From Macrostomum hystrix (taxonomy: Eukaryota; Platyhelminthes; Macrostomidae), in contig CATNEN010000003.1 in the NCBI GenBank assembly GCA_950097015.1, forward strand, positions 6,412,001 to 6,476,000: a DNA stretch of 64,000 nt, in the 5' to 3' direction. This document shows, in pieces, positions 33,401-44,339 of this stretch. Made by a program: the position numbers and the translations under genes. Numbering within the stretch: position 1 is the stretch's first letter; every line of letters begins with the position of its first letter. The notes below the pieces were generated by a model, which saw nothing but the letters and a program-made list of their open reading frames with translations, was not told the DNA's origin and made no database searches.

Positions 33401-35276
33401 TAGAATGGCTGGAAGATGGTGTCTGACACCCTGTTGAATGGCTGGACGATGGTGTCTGACACCCTGTTGAATGGCTGGAAGATGGTGTCTGACACCCTGT
33501 AGAATGGCTGGAAGATGGTGTCTGACACCCTGTTGAATGGCTGGAAGATGGTGTCTGACACCCTGTTGAATGGCTGGACGATGGTGTCTGACACCCTGTT
33601 GAATGGCTGGAAGATGGCGTCTGACACCCTGTTGAATGGCTGGAAGATGGTGTCTGACACCCTGTAGAATGGCTGGAAGATGGCGTCTGACACCCTGTTG
33701 AATGGCTGGAAGATGGTGTCTGACACCCTGTAGAATGGCTGGAAGATGGTGTCTGACACCCTGTAGAATGGCTGGAAGATGGTGTCTGACACCCTGTAGA
33801 ATGGCTGGAAGATGGCGTCTAACACCCTGTTGAATGGCTGGAAGATGGTGTCTGACACCCTGTAGAATGGCTGGAAGATGGTGTCTGACACCCTGTTGAA
33901 TGGCTGGACGATGGTGTCTGACACCCTGTTGAATGGCTGGAAGATGGTGTCTGACACCCTGTTGAATGGCTGGAAGATGGTGTCTGACACCCTGTAGAAT
34001 GGCTGGAAGATGGCGTCTGACACCCTGTAGAATGGCTGGAAGATGGTGTCTGACACCCTGTAGAATGGCTGGAAGATGGTGTCTGACACCCTGTAGAATG
34101 GCTGGAAGATGGTGTCTGACACCCTGTAGAATGGCTGGAAGATGGCGTCTAACACCCTGTTGAACGGTTGGAAGATGGTGTCTGACAAAGTCGTCAGCGA
34201 GGAATCGGAAATCCTGAAGACAAAAGTTTGCAAAATGCCTCAAATATTTCATTGCCTATTCTTTTTCATCGACTCAACTTTCAGCTGTGTGTTCACGACA
34301 GCAGAAGGATTCAATAAAAGAATCCGATCACAAGTCAGGCCTCCCAAAGGACTGCGTCATCTGCTTTTTATTCTCTAGCCGCGTCGGTGTGCCATTGCAC
34401 CTCCCCCAACGGACACCTTTGAGGATTTTTCTCGCCGTGTCTCCGGGGTGTCAGAAATCGATTGATTGTCATCGACTTAGCCCGAAAGATGCAGGTAGGA
34501 GAAAGCTTTGCTTTAGCCCGCCTTTGTATAAATCATGCAACACAATCCCTGCGCGGCTTGGAAACTGTGCGTGCATTGTTACTGCTAATATTATTATAGG
34601 TAGCCTTGTTAATTATGATTAGTTATTAGTAATTATTTAAGTAAGTTATTCGGAAATTGCTTCCGGCAGTAAAATATCAGCACTGGGAACATTCTAGATG
34701 CTATGCTATTAGACCCCTTAGTGATTTCCTCCCAACACATCGAATCGTCAGACAAGATCCCTAAATACCAAATCCCCATCCAAAATCCTTAAACACCAAA
34801 TCCCCATCCAAGATCCCTAAATACCAAATCCCCATCCAAGAACCCTAAATACCAAATCCCCATCCAAGATCCCTAAATACCAAATCCCCATCCAAGATCC
34901 CTAAATACCAAATCCCCATCCAAGATCCCAAATATCAAATCCTCATCTAAGATCCCAAGCCCCCCAATCGTCAACCTAGATCCCTAAAACCGTAATCCTC
35001 AAAGATCACAATCCATTATCCCGAATCCCCAGCGATCAGGATCCAGCAGTGCTCCAAGCGGATTCCACCAGCCGACTCACTGGAATCATTGCTGAATACT
35101 CCTCCGCGGAACTGCTTGACTGGGCGCAGAAGAAGTCGCTGTCGAAACCGCCGCAGCCGCCAGCGAAGAACGATGACATCGAGCCGGCGCCCGCGGTTGC
35201 CAGGTAGCCACCGACCTCGTCGCCGCCAATTAAAAATGGAGACTCCAGGGCTGCGGTGATTAATTCTTTGATCTGT
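30184..35276 (-). CDS. KLF2/4-like Kruppel-like factor (3' three exons)
   Basis: DNA-binding transcription factor of the Kruppel-like family, which binds GC/CACCC boxes. In transcript order the exons are 35272-35081 (possibly from 35276), 31955-31033 and 30484-30184; phases agree and give about 471 residues. The middle exon has an acidic [10 protein letters not shown] motif, matching the activation motif of vertebrate KLF2/KLF4. It also has long Gln/His runs and a VKAEP match to the SUMO site rule. The last exon encodes the three fingers: [38 protein letters not shown] and [17 protein letters not shown], joined by TGEKPY and TGDRPF linkers. The protein ends HMKKHQ soon after finger 3, as in KLFs. 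The first coding exon with the start codon was not found. The subgroup call rests mainly on LDLDFI and is less certain than the family. Confidence 0.9.
30545..31010 (+). repeat. 24-bp minisatellite, last KLF intron
   Basis: About 19 copies, the left ones with core TACTTGCTGGGATTTCCC and the right ones with ATACTGACTGGGA. Five exact GGGATTTCCC decamers are present, the reverse complement of those at 27715-28030. It ends about 20 nt from the donor at 31032. Confidence 0.85.
31033..31955 (-). CDS. KLF-like exon, Gln-rich regulatory region
   Basis: Acceptor ACCTTCCAG, donor AT|GTAAGA (phase 2), joining as Met to the finger exon. Contains [10 protein letters not shown], several poly-Gln/His tracts, VKAEP and, near the end, a basic [10 protein letters not shown] segment. 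The CAG/CTG runs are potential unstable repeats. Confidence 0.85.
32030..32290 (-). mobile_element. tRNA-derived SINE copy 1
   Basis: On the minus strand the head has box A TGGCAGAGTGG (32287-32277) and box B GAGCTCGATTCC (32243-32232), a tRNA Ser/Leu-like spacing. The body contains the complement of ATGTGGCCTCGCCGCGGAAT, shared with the copy at 53835, and of CAGATACTGTACGCAGG, shared with the copy at 55900. It lies sense-oriented in a KLF intron; the 3' part is partly deleted. Confidence 0.75.
32316..34180 (+). repeat. 33-bp minisatellite, KLF intron
   Basis: About 56 head-to-tail copies, virtually free of indels, with core GAAGATGGTGTCTGACACCC followed by TGTAGAATGGCTG or TGTTGAATGGCTG. 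Each unit has the inverted repeat GGTGTC-T-GACACC. Because 33 is a multiple of three, two minus-strand frames stay open for over 650 codons; these are not genes. Confidence 0.97.
34185..34735. other. Unique part of KLF intron
   Basis: About 0.55 kb; no exon or element recognised on either strand. Confidence 0.45.
34740..34970 (+). repeat. 28-bp minisatellite, KLF intron
   Basis: About eight copies with core ATCCCTAAATACCAAATCCC followed by CATCCAAG, decaying at both ends. It ends about 110 nt from the donor of the preceding KLF exon. Confidence 0.85.
35081..35276 (-). CDS. KLF-like exon without its own start codon
   Basis: Donor CCA|GTGAGT joins in phase 0 to the next exon. Encodes [19 protein letters not shown], then [19 protein letters not shown] and ends EEYSAMIP. 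The acceptor is either TTTTAG (first base 35276) or TAGACAG (first base 35272). Upstream in frame there is a stop beyond the acceptor, so another 5' exon must exist. An internal Met (SMSSFF) could be an alternative start. Confidence 0.7.
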
Positions 35277-36091
35277 CTAAAATTGGCTTCAACTTTTTAG
35301 CGTATTCGCATGGCCGATTTCAACAGGCATTTCTTGTTAAAATCAAACCTGCGGGCTATATATGCCGCGACTTGCCATCCTACCCAATGCCCTGCCCCCC
35401 CCCACCTCAGACAATCCCCCGGCGTCCCACCTGATTCCTACCTGCCTCATCGAACTATACTTTGTGCTCAAGCCTCGAATGGTGAAGAAAAAGAAGAAGA
35501 TGGCAATGAGGAGGGACGAGGGGAGGCTGGGAAGAGCAAAATGAGGTGCGGGAGAATCCAATGGATTAATGGGAAGGTTTTGATATCGAATCACCTTGGT
35601 CTCGTTTGGGTCAGAAATATTGAGGCAGGATGCGAACAAAACCGTCATTCGCTCATTCTCCGTGTCCAGAGCCAAGGAGCTGTTTTTATATTTTCTCTCT
35701 CTCTCTCTTTCACTCTACTCTATTTTTCAATCTTTCACCCACCTCTCTATCTCTTCTAATTCATTTGCTACAATTGGACTAACGTTTCTTTCATAAAGAA
35801 CAATTCAATTTAGATTTAAATTGAAACAAAATAAGTTCGACTAATAAGGTGTCGTCAGCTTTCCTGCGGGCGCATTTGAAATTCTTGTTTGATTACATTT
35901 TCTCTTTTCTACTAAAATGACTTTGGTTTAACAAATTGCCCCCTTTGATTAAGCCTTCTGAGCTGCATAAAGCCTGCCTGTCTATTTATTAATTTAACAA
36001 AGGGCAATAAAACTTATAAAACTGGCCAGGCCTGTTTCTATTTTTAGAACTGTCGATGTACATTCAATGTACACAACCTAATCGTAACAGG

Positions 36092-36116
36092 CACGTGAAT
36101 TTTCTATAGCCAATCA
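36092..36116. promoter_or_regulatory. E-box/CCAAT module 1
   Basis: CACGTG at 36092-36097, then exactly 12 nt, then CCAATCA at 36110-36116. The same arrangement recurs 161 bp downstream. bHLH-Zip and NF-Y factors are the known readers of these two motifs; the link to KLF is inference from position. Confidence 0.4.
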
Positions 36117-36252
36117 GGCTTCAAGTCAAGTTATGGCTTGGAGAGGGACTCCTGCTTGTTCGTTAATGGCGGTATTTAAGGTGTTTTTATTGCTAGAGGT
36201 TACAACAATTTTACATTTTTTAATGTACAATGTACAACACAGCATGTGTAAT

Positions 36253-36277
36253 CACGTGACTGATTCCTGACCAATCA
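36253..36277. promoter_or_regulatory. E-box/CCAAT module 2
   Basis: CACGTG at 36253-36258, 12 nt, CCAATCA at 36271-36277. The 12-nt spacer sequence differs from module 1 while its length is the same. It reads CACGTGAC, close to the lysosomal-gene E-box type. Confidence 0.4.
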
Positions 36278-36934
36278 TACTTATTCATAATGGATTTAAC
36301 TAGAATGCCTGGCTACGATACCTGGCTATGATACCTGGTCAGGCGAGGCTTACCAGGAAACGACTAGGCGGACCAGATCGCGAGACTGTAGCAGCCGTTT
36401 CCTCTCATCCCCATCCCATCTCTCATCCCATCTCTGATGTGTGTGCTACTCCCAGTTCGAGATCAGATTCCTTTTGCCTCGCGATGTCTGGATTTGTTAC
36501 TCCTCTACCCCAAGTTTTAACCCGTGTCATGGATTCTTAACAGCCGTCTTTCTCCTAGTCTTCTTTTGCTTCAATTCAGCGAGCACAGTAGAGCCAAAAC
36601 TACTCAATTCGAGCATGAACAGCTAAGGCGCATGTTGCTCTCACGGTTCAAAGATTACGGAGTTAACATTGGCCTGTGTTTGGCTCATCCCGACAAAGGA
36701 ATCCCTTGGAGTTTTTTTGATATTTAGCTCAGCAGTGGCCGTGCGGGCTTCGGCTAGGGGGAAATAAGACACAAAAACGAGAGCAGGGATTTGAGTACGA
36801 CCTGTGACTGACAGGTTGGGGCGGCTTTGCAAAAAAACTGCTCGCTTTGGTCTTTTGTTTGCCTGGAATTAATTATTAATGTCTTCTTTCTCATCCTCTT
36901 TACCTCACTTTATCATTGCCTTTTTTCTGTCCCA

Positions 36935-38525
36935 TCTCTCTTCTAAATCTCCCATCTCTCTTCCCAATCTCCCATCTCTCTTCCCAATCTCACATCTCTC
37001 TTCCACATCTCCCATCTCTCTTCCAAATCTCTTATCTCTCTTCCCAATCTCTAGTCTCTCATCCCAATCTCACATCTCTCTTCCCAATCTCCCATCTCTC
37101 ATCCCAATCTCACATCTCTCTTCCCAATCTAACATCTCTCTTCCCAATCTCACATCTCTCTTCCTGTTCTCCCATCTCTCTTCCCAATCTCTAGTCTCTC
37201 ATCCCAATCTCCCATCTCTCTTCTAAATCTCCCATCTCTCTTCTAAATCTCCCATCTCTCTTCCCAATCTCCCATCTCTCATCCCAATCTCTAGTCTCTC
37301 TTCCCAATCTCCCATCTCTCTTCCCAACCTCTTATCTCTCTTCTCAATCTCTAGTCTCTATTCCCAATCTCTTATCTCTCTTCCCAATCTCCCATCTCTC
37401 ATCCCAATTTCACATCTCTCTTCCCAATCTCACATCTCTCTTCCCAATCTCACATCTCTCTTCCTGTTCTCCCATCTCTCTTCCCAATCTCTAGTCTCTC
37501 ATCCCAATCTCCCATCTCTATTCCCAATCTCCCATCTCTCTTCCCAACCTCTTATCTCTCTTCCCAATCTCTAGTCTCTATTCCCAATCTCTTATCTCTC
37601 TTCCCAATCTCCCATCTCTCATCCCAATCTCACATCTCTCTTCCCAATCTCACATCTCTCTTCCCAATCTCACATCTCTCTTCCTGTTCTCCCATCTCTC
37701 TTCCCAATCTCTAGTCTCTCATCCCAATCTCCCATCTCTCTTCTAAATCTCCCATCTCTCTTCCCAACCTCTTATCTCTCTTCCCAATCTCTAGTCTCTC
37801 TTCCACATCTCCCATCTCTCTTCCCAATCTCTAGTCTCTATTCCCAATCTCTTATCTCTCTTCCCAATCTCCCATCTCTCATCCCAATCTCACATCTCTC
37901 TTCCCAATCTCACATCTCTCTTCCCAATCTCACATCTCTCTTCCTGTTCTCCCATCTCTCTTCCCAATCTCTAGTCTCTCATCCCAATCTCCCATCTCTC
38001 TTCTAAATCTCCCATCTCTCTTCCCAACCTCTTATCTCTCTTCCCAATCTCTAGTCTCTCTTCCACATCTCCCATCTCTCATCCCAATCTCACATCTCTC
38101 ATCCCAATCTCCCATCTCTCTTCCTGTTCTCCCATCTCTCTTCCCAATCTCTAGTCTCTCATCCCAATCTCCCATCTCTATTCCCAATCTCCCATCTCTC
38201 TTCCCAATCTCTAGTCTCTCATCCCAATCTCCCATCTCTCTTCCTGTTCTCCTATCTCTCTTCCCAATCTCTTATCTCTCTTCCCAATCTCTTATCTCTC
38301 TTCCTGTACTCCCATCTCTCTTCCCAATCTCTTATCTCTCTTCCTGTACTCCCATCTCTCTTCCCAATCTCTTATCTCTCTTCCTGTACTCCCATCTCTC
38401 TTCCCAATCTCTTATCTCTCTTCCCAATCTCTTATCTCTCTTCCCAATCTCTAGTCTCTCTTCCCAATCTCCCATCTCTCTTCCCAACCTCTAGTCTCTA
38501 TTCCCAATCTCCCATCTCTCCATAA
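36935..38525 (+). repeat. 20-bp pyrimidine-rich minisatellite
   Basis: About 79 copies with core CCCATCTCTCTTCCCAATCT and strict 20-bp register. Variants (TTCCTGTTCT, CTAGTCTCTC, TTCCCAACCT) recur in blocks of 220, 220 and 260 bp (TTCCCAACCT at 37321, 37541, 37761, 38021). Confidence 0.96.
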
Positions 38526-39030
38526 GCCTTATCTCACGTTTCTCTGTTTTTCGATGTGTAACTTCTTGTTCGAATATGGATATCAGTGCATGCTTTTTTA
38601 ACGCAACAGGACCCCCTTTCTAGGTGGATTGATTGAAAAAAATTCCCGTATGAAATTCCCGTACATTATCAACATTGGGAGATAATGGATTTTTTCCGCG
38701 AGCTCAAGAATTCTAGAAGGGAATTGGATATTTATGTTTTTTCTTCCTCTTTTGAGTGACACCTGGTTTGTTTGTCATTTCACTGCCATAAGGAATGGCC
38801 CATAGCTCTCCTGATCTAGTGTAAATGGCATCGCGTTAATGGACTAATTGGATGTTACAAATGCTTGCTTTGTTTAACAACTTGTTCTTTAGCATGTGGC
38901 GCTAATTGATATCGAATGTTGTCTGGCTTTCTCAAACTCCACCTGAGTATCACAGACAAACACTGCTTTTACTCTTGCTTTTTTATATGGTCTAATCGTT
39001 TGATCAATCTCAAAATTTGACTTCATTTTT
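38526..39030. other. Spacer between pyrimidine arrays
   Basis: About 0.5 kb of unique DNA; nothing recognised. Confidence 0.45.
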
Positions 39031-39037
39031 ATATATG

Positions 39038-40190
39038 AAGTCTCTCTCTGTCTCTCTCTGTCTTTCTTCCCTCTCTCTCTGTCTTTCTTCCCTCTCTCTC
39101 TGTCTTTCTCCCCCCCCTCTCTCTCTGTCTTTCTCCCCCCTCTCTCTCTGTCTTTCTCCCCCCTCTCTCTCTGTCTTTCTTCCCTCTCTCTCTGTCTTTC
39201 TTCCCTCTCCCTCTGTCTTTCCATCCATATCACTGCCTTTACTCCTGCCTCTCTCAGTCTTTCTCCCACTCTGTCTTTCCCCTCCTCTCAGTCTTTCTCC
39301 CCCTCTCAGTCTTTCTCCCCCCTCTCTCGGTCTTTCTTCCCTCTCTCTCAGTCTTTCTTACCCCTCTCTCTGTCTTTCTCCCCCCTCTCTCTATGTCTTT
39401 CTTCCCTCTCTCTGTCTCTCTTCCCTCTCTCTCTCTGCCTTTCTTCCCCCTCCCTCTGTCTTTCTTCCCTCTCTCTCAGTATTTCTTACCCCTCTCTCGC
39501 AATCTTTCTTCCCCTCTCTCTATGTCTTTCTTCCCTCTCTCTGTCTCTCTTCCCTCTCTCTCTGCCTTTCTTCCCCCTCCCTCTGTCTTTCTTCCCTCTC
39601 TCTCAGTATTTCTTACCCCTCTCTCTCAATCTTTCTGCCCCCTCTCTCTCTGTTTTTCTTCCCCTCTCTCTCTGTCTTTCTTCCCTCTCTCTCTGTCTTT
39701 CTTCCCTCTCTCTCTCTGTCTTTCTTCCCTCTCTCTCTGTCTTTCTTCCCTCTCTCTCTGTCTTTCTTCCCTCTCTCTCTGCCTTTCTTCCCCCTCCCTC
39801 TGTCTTTCTTCCCTCTCTCTCAGTATTTCTTACCCCTCTCTCTGTCTTTCTCCCCCCTCTCTCTCTGTCTTTCTTCCCTCTCTCTCTCTGTCTTTCTTCC
39901 CTCTCTCTCTGTCTTTCTCCCCCCACTCTCTCTGTCTTTCTCCCCCCTCTCTCTCTGTCTTTCTTCCCCCTCTCTCTCTGTCTTTCTTCCCTCTCTCTCT
40001 GTCTTTCTTCCCTCTCTCTCTGTCTTTCTTCCCTCTCTCTCTGTCTTTCTTCCCTCTCTCTCTGTCTTTCTTCCCTCTCTCTCTGTCTTTCTTCCCTCTC
40101 CCTCTGTCTTTCTTCCCCTCTCTATCTCTCTATCCCTCTCTGTCTTTCTACCCCTCTCTGTCTCTCTACTCCTCTCTCTCTCAGACTTTG
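39038..40190 (+). repeat. About 19-20-bp polypyrimidine minisatellite
   Basis: About 58 copies with core CTCTCTCTGTCTTTCTTCC. Apart from one G per unit the strand is nearly pure pyrimidine for over 1.1 kb. Open frames on both strands (LSLCLSS; REGRKTE) are composition artefacts. Confidence 0.95.
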
Positions 40191-40775
40191 TTCTCTTCAC
40201 TCTCCATGACTGCATCTCCCTTGAATGACATTGTGTAACTATTTACTGCCCTCTAACTCTGGAACGTGCAACCAATTTAAAATAATACTTTATCTAGTTT
40301 CCTAAGGCGTCTGTTTTTCGGTTTTAATTGTCTTGAAAGTGGCCTTGAGGAATAGCTAGCTATTTTTTCCGAGGTCGATCAAATTTCTCTACCGCTCTGT
40401 TATTATCAAACCTTTTAAAAGATGTTTCTCATCTGATCTGTAAGCCGAGTCTTGCTTATCTCCTTACTCATCTCAACTCAGCTTAAACTATGGTGCCACA
40501 GATAATGGCATACCATCGAGCTCATTTAAACAATAAAATATAACTCAAAATGATCAGCGTTCCTAAGTGCTTCCATCTGTTATTAAGAAAGTCAGTTGTA
40601 TGCTTGTTTTGTTTTTGAAAGCAACAAAAGCTATATTGAAAGCATTAGGGTCCAATCGGAATCTATTCATGCTTTCAAAAGATCAGATTTCAACTTAAAA
40701 ATGAAGATAGCAGACTAATGGTTCACTCGAATTGGTCTCTGCTGATGGCTTTTGTGTAGTAGCAACAACAGCAGC
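40191..40775. other. Spacer between arrays
   Basis: About 0.58 kb AT-rich; no gene recognised. Confidence 0.45.
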
Positions 40776-40779
40776 ACAT

Positions 40780-41440
40780 ATCTAACAGGTATGCCTTATA
40801 TCTAACAGGTGTGGCTTATATCTAACAGGTGTGGCTTATATCTAACAGGTGTGGCTTATATCTAACAGGTGTGGCTTATATCTAACAGGTGTGGCTTATA
40901 TCTAACAGGTGTAACTTTTATCTAACAGGTATGCCTTATATCTAACAGGTGTGGCTTATATCTAACAGGTGTGGCTTATATCTACCAGGTGTGGCTTATA
41001 TCTAACAGGTGTGGCTTATATCTAACAGGTGTGGCTTATATCTAACAGGTGTAACTTTTATCTAACAGGTATGCCTTATATCTAACAGGTGTGGCTTATA
41101 TCTAACAGGTGTGGCTTATATCTAACAGGTGTGGCTTATATCTAACAGGTGTAACTTTTATCTAACAGGTGTGGCTTATATCTAACAGGTGTGCCTTATA
41201 TCTAACAGGTGTGGCTTATATCTAACAGGTGTGGCTTATATCTAACAGGTGTGCCTTATATCTAACAGGTGTGGCTTATATCTAACAGGTGTGGCTTATA
41301 TATAACAGGTGTGGCTTATATCTAACAGGTGGGGCTTATATCTGACAGGTGTGGCTTATATCTAACAGGTGTAACTTATATCTAACAGGTGTGGCTTATA
41401 TCTGACAGGTGTGGCTTATATCTAACAGGTGTAGCTTGTG
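40780..41440 (+). repeat. 20-bp CAGGTG minisatellite, left family
   Basis: About 33 copies with core TATCTAACAGGTGTGGCTTA. Nearly every unit has CAGGTG. Variants are GTAACTTT and ATGCCTTA. It runs directly into the next family. Confidence 0.97.
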
Positions 41441-43685
41441 TCTTACTGGTGTATCTAGGGTAGGGTCTGACAGGGTCTAACAGGAGTACTTAGAGTCTAA
41501 CAGGTGTTATCTAAAGTCTAACATGTGTTATCTAGGATCTAAAAGGTGTATCTAGGATTTAACAGGCGTATCTAGGATCTAACAGGTGTATCTAGTATCT
41601 AACAGGTGTATCTAGGATCTAACAGGTGTTATCTAGGATCTTACAGGTGTTATCTAGGATCTAACAGGTGTATCTAGGATCTAACAGGTGTATCTAGGAT
41701 CTAACAGGTGTTATCTAGGATCTAACAGGTGTATCTAGGATCTTAAATGTTTTATCTAGTATCTAACAGGTGTATCTAGGATCTAACAGGTTTTATCTAG
41801 TATCTAACAGGTGTATCTAGGATCTAACAGGTGTTATCTAGGATTTAACAGGTGTTTTCTAGGATCTAACAGGTGTATCTAGGATCTAACAGGTGTTATC
41901 TAGTATCTAACAGGTGTATCTGGGTACTAACAGGTATATCTGGGTACTAACAGGTGTATCTAGGATCTAACAGGTTTTATCTAGGATCTAACAGGTTTTA
42001 TCTAGTATCTAACAGGTGTATCTAGGATCTAACAGGTGTTATCTAGGATTTAACAGGTGTTTTCTAGGATCTAACAGGTGTATCTAGGATCTAACAGGTG
42101 TATCTAGTATCTAACAGGTGTATCTGGGTACTAACAGGTATATCTGGGTACTAACAGGTGTATCTAGGATCTAACAGGTGTTATCTAGGATCTAACAGGT
42201 GTTATCTAGGATCTAACAGGTGTATCTAGGATCTAACAGGTGTATCTAGGATCTAACAGGTGTTATCTAGGATCTAACAGGTGTATCTAGGATCTTAAAT
42301 GTTTTATCTAGTATCTAACAGGTGTATCTAGGATCTAACAGGTTTTATCTAGTATCTAACAGGTGTATCTAGGATCTAACAGGTGTTATCTAGGATTTAA
42401 CAGGTGTTTTCTAGGATCTAACAGGTGTATCTAGGATCTAACAGGTGTTATCTAGTATCTAACAGGTGTATCTGGGTACTAACAGGTATATCTGGGTACT
42501 AACAGGTGTATCTAGGATCTAACAGGTTTTATCTAGGATCTAACAGGTTTTATCTAGTATCTAACAGGTGTATCCTGGGATCTAACAGGTGTTATCTAGG
42601 TTCTAACAGGTGTATCTAGGATCTAACAGGTTTTATCTAGTATCTAACAGGTGTATCTAGGATCTAACAGGTTTTATCTAGGTTCTAACAGGTGTATCTA
42701 GGATCTAACAGGTTTTATCTAGTATCTAACAGGTGTATCCTGGGATCTAACAGGTGTTATCTAGGTTGTAACAGGTGTATCTAGGATCTAACAGGTTTTA
42801 TCTTGGATTGAACAGGTGTATCTAGGTTCTAACAGGTTTTATCTAGTATCTTACAGATGTATCCTGGGATCTAACAGGTGTTATCTAGGTTCTAACAGGT
42901 GTATCTAGGATCTAACAGGTGTATCTAGGATCTGACAGGTGTTATCTAGGATCTAACAGATTCATCTAGGATCTAACAGGTGTATCTAGGATCTAACAGG
43001 TGTTATCTAGGATGTAACAGGTGTTATCTAGGATGTAACAGGTGTTATCTAGGATGTAACAGGTGTTATCTTGGATTGAATAGGTGTTATCTAGGATGTA
43101 ACAGGTGTTATCTAGGATTTAACAGGTGTATCTAGGATCTAACAGGTGTATCTAGGATCTAACAGGTGTATCTAGGATCTAACAGGTGTTATCTAGGATG
43201 TAACAGGTGTTATCTAGGATGTAACAGGTGTTATCTAGGATGTAACAGGTGTTATCTTGGATTGAACAGGTGTTATCTAGGATGTAACAGGTGTTATCTA
43301 GGATTTAACAGGTGTATCTAGGATCTAACAGGTGTATCTAGGATCTAACAGGTGTATCTAGGATCTAACAGGTGTTATCTAGTATCTAACAGGTGTATCT
43401 GGGATCTAACAGGTGTTATCTAGGGTCTAACAGGTGTTATCTAGGATCTAAAAGTTGTATCTAGGATTTAACAGGTGTATCTAGGATCTAACAGGTGTAT
43501 CTAGTATCTAACAGGTGTATCTAGGATCTAACAGGTGTTATCTAGGATCTTACAGGTGTTATCTAGAATCTAACAGGTGTATCTGGGATCTTACAGGTGT
43601 TATCTAGGATCTAACAGGTGTTATCTAGGATCTAACAGGTGTTATCTAGGGTCTAACAGGTGTATCTAGGATCCAACAGGTGCCG
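41441..43685 (+). repeat. About 20-bp CAGGTG minisatellite, right family
   Basis: Over 100 copies with core TATCTAGGATCTAACAGGTG; units alternate between GTGTATCT and GTGTTATCT, so the period shifts by 1 nt. Internal blocks are duplicated with offsets of 552 bp (TCTTAAATG at 41741 and 42293) and about 186 bp (TTGGATTGAA near 43071 and 43257). Confidence 0.97.
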
Positions 43686-43689
43686 CTAT

Positions 43690-44335
43690 TTTTTTAAATG
43701 CAGCCTTTTTAGAAATATTCTCGCTGTTAATATTTTGACGCCCAAAGTTGAGCACTGCATGCTCAAACCCTGTGTCAATGTAGCTGCTCTGCTCCTACCG
43801 TATTTCAAAATGCCACAAAATATTAAACACTATGAGACTATAGGAACAGAACAGAAGGTAAAAAGTAGGTATATAAAAAAGCCCAAGAAAAGACAAACAC
43901 GAGAGTCGGATAGTAACAAGTGGCAGCCCCTGTGCTACAAGCGTTCGTGCTCAGGTATACTCAATCATTTCTCCATCTCTCGCTTTCTCTCTTCGCGGCT
44001 TCGATAGTTTACTCGACTCAACAAAACGCCACCCCCACCACCCCCACCCCCACACGCGATTTGCACTGTTGCATTGGTCGCGTGTATGAGAACCATTTGC
44101 TGGATAATCGTGTATTTAGTAAACTGAATGTTCCCATTTTTTTACAATCGTCCTAGGCCTAGCCTATATAGACTGCAGTTGATATGCTTTTTTAAATCTT
44201 TTGATTACAAACCTCTTTGGATTCTGTTCGTTGTAATTGCTACTATGTTCATGCTGATATTCCTCAAACTGGGCAACTTCACTAGTACACTACTAGTACA
44301 CTGACTGTTATTGGGATCTATAACATATGGGATAT
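43690..44335. other. Spacer between arrays
   Basis: About 0.65 kb. A 115-codon plus-strand frame starting inside the preceding array has no recognised protein. Nothing else seen. Confidence 0.45.
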
Positions 44336-44339
44336 CTTC

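Larger units (their letters stand above)
35277..36935. other. KLF upstream / first-intron region
   Basis: About 1.65 kb without a supported exon. The missing KLF 5' exon and promoter may lie here. A 149-codon plus-strand frame at 35310-35759 has no protein-like composition. Twin E-box/CCAAT modules lie at 36092 and 36253. Confidence 0.5.

Noticed and set aside
32242-34252. Two minus-strand open frames of over 650 codons with 11-residue repeats
   Set aside because: They arise because the 33-bp unit is a multiple of three and stop-free; both frames run through the same array, end in SINE sequence and have no other protein features.
35310-35759. A 149-codon frame beginning with ATG
   Set aside because: No recognisable domain; it ends in a TCTCTC-derived Ser/Leu tail and starts beside the minus-strand KLF exon. 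Likely chance.
36300-36540. A first coding exon for the KLF gene behind a donor-like GTAAGC on the minus strand near 36350
   Set aside because: The frame in phase with the donor meets a stop before any ATG, so it cannot supply the start codon.
39017-40238. Plus-strand frames of 281-403 codons rich in Leu/Ser and minus-strand Arg/Glu frames
   Set aside because: Pure composition effect of a polypyrimidine minisatellite; no start context or domain.
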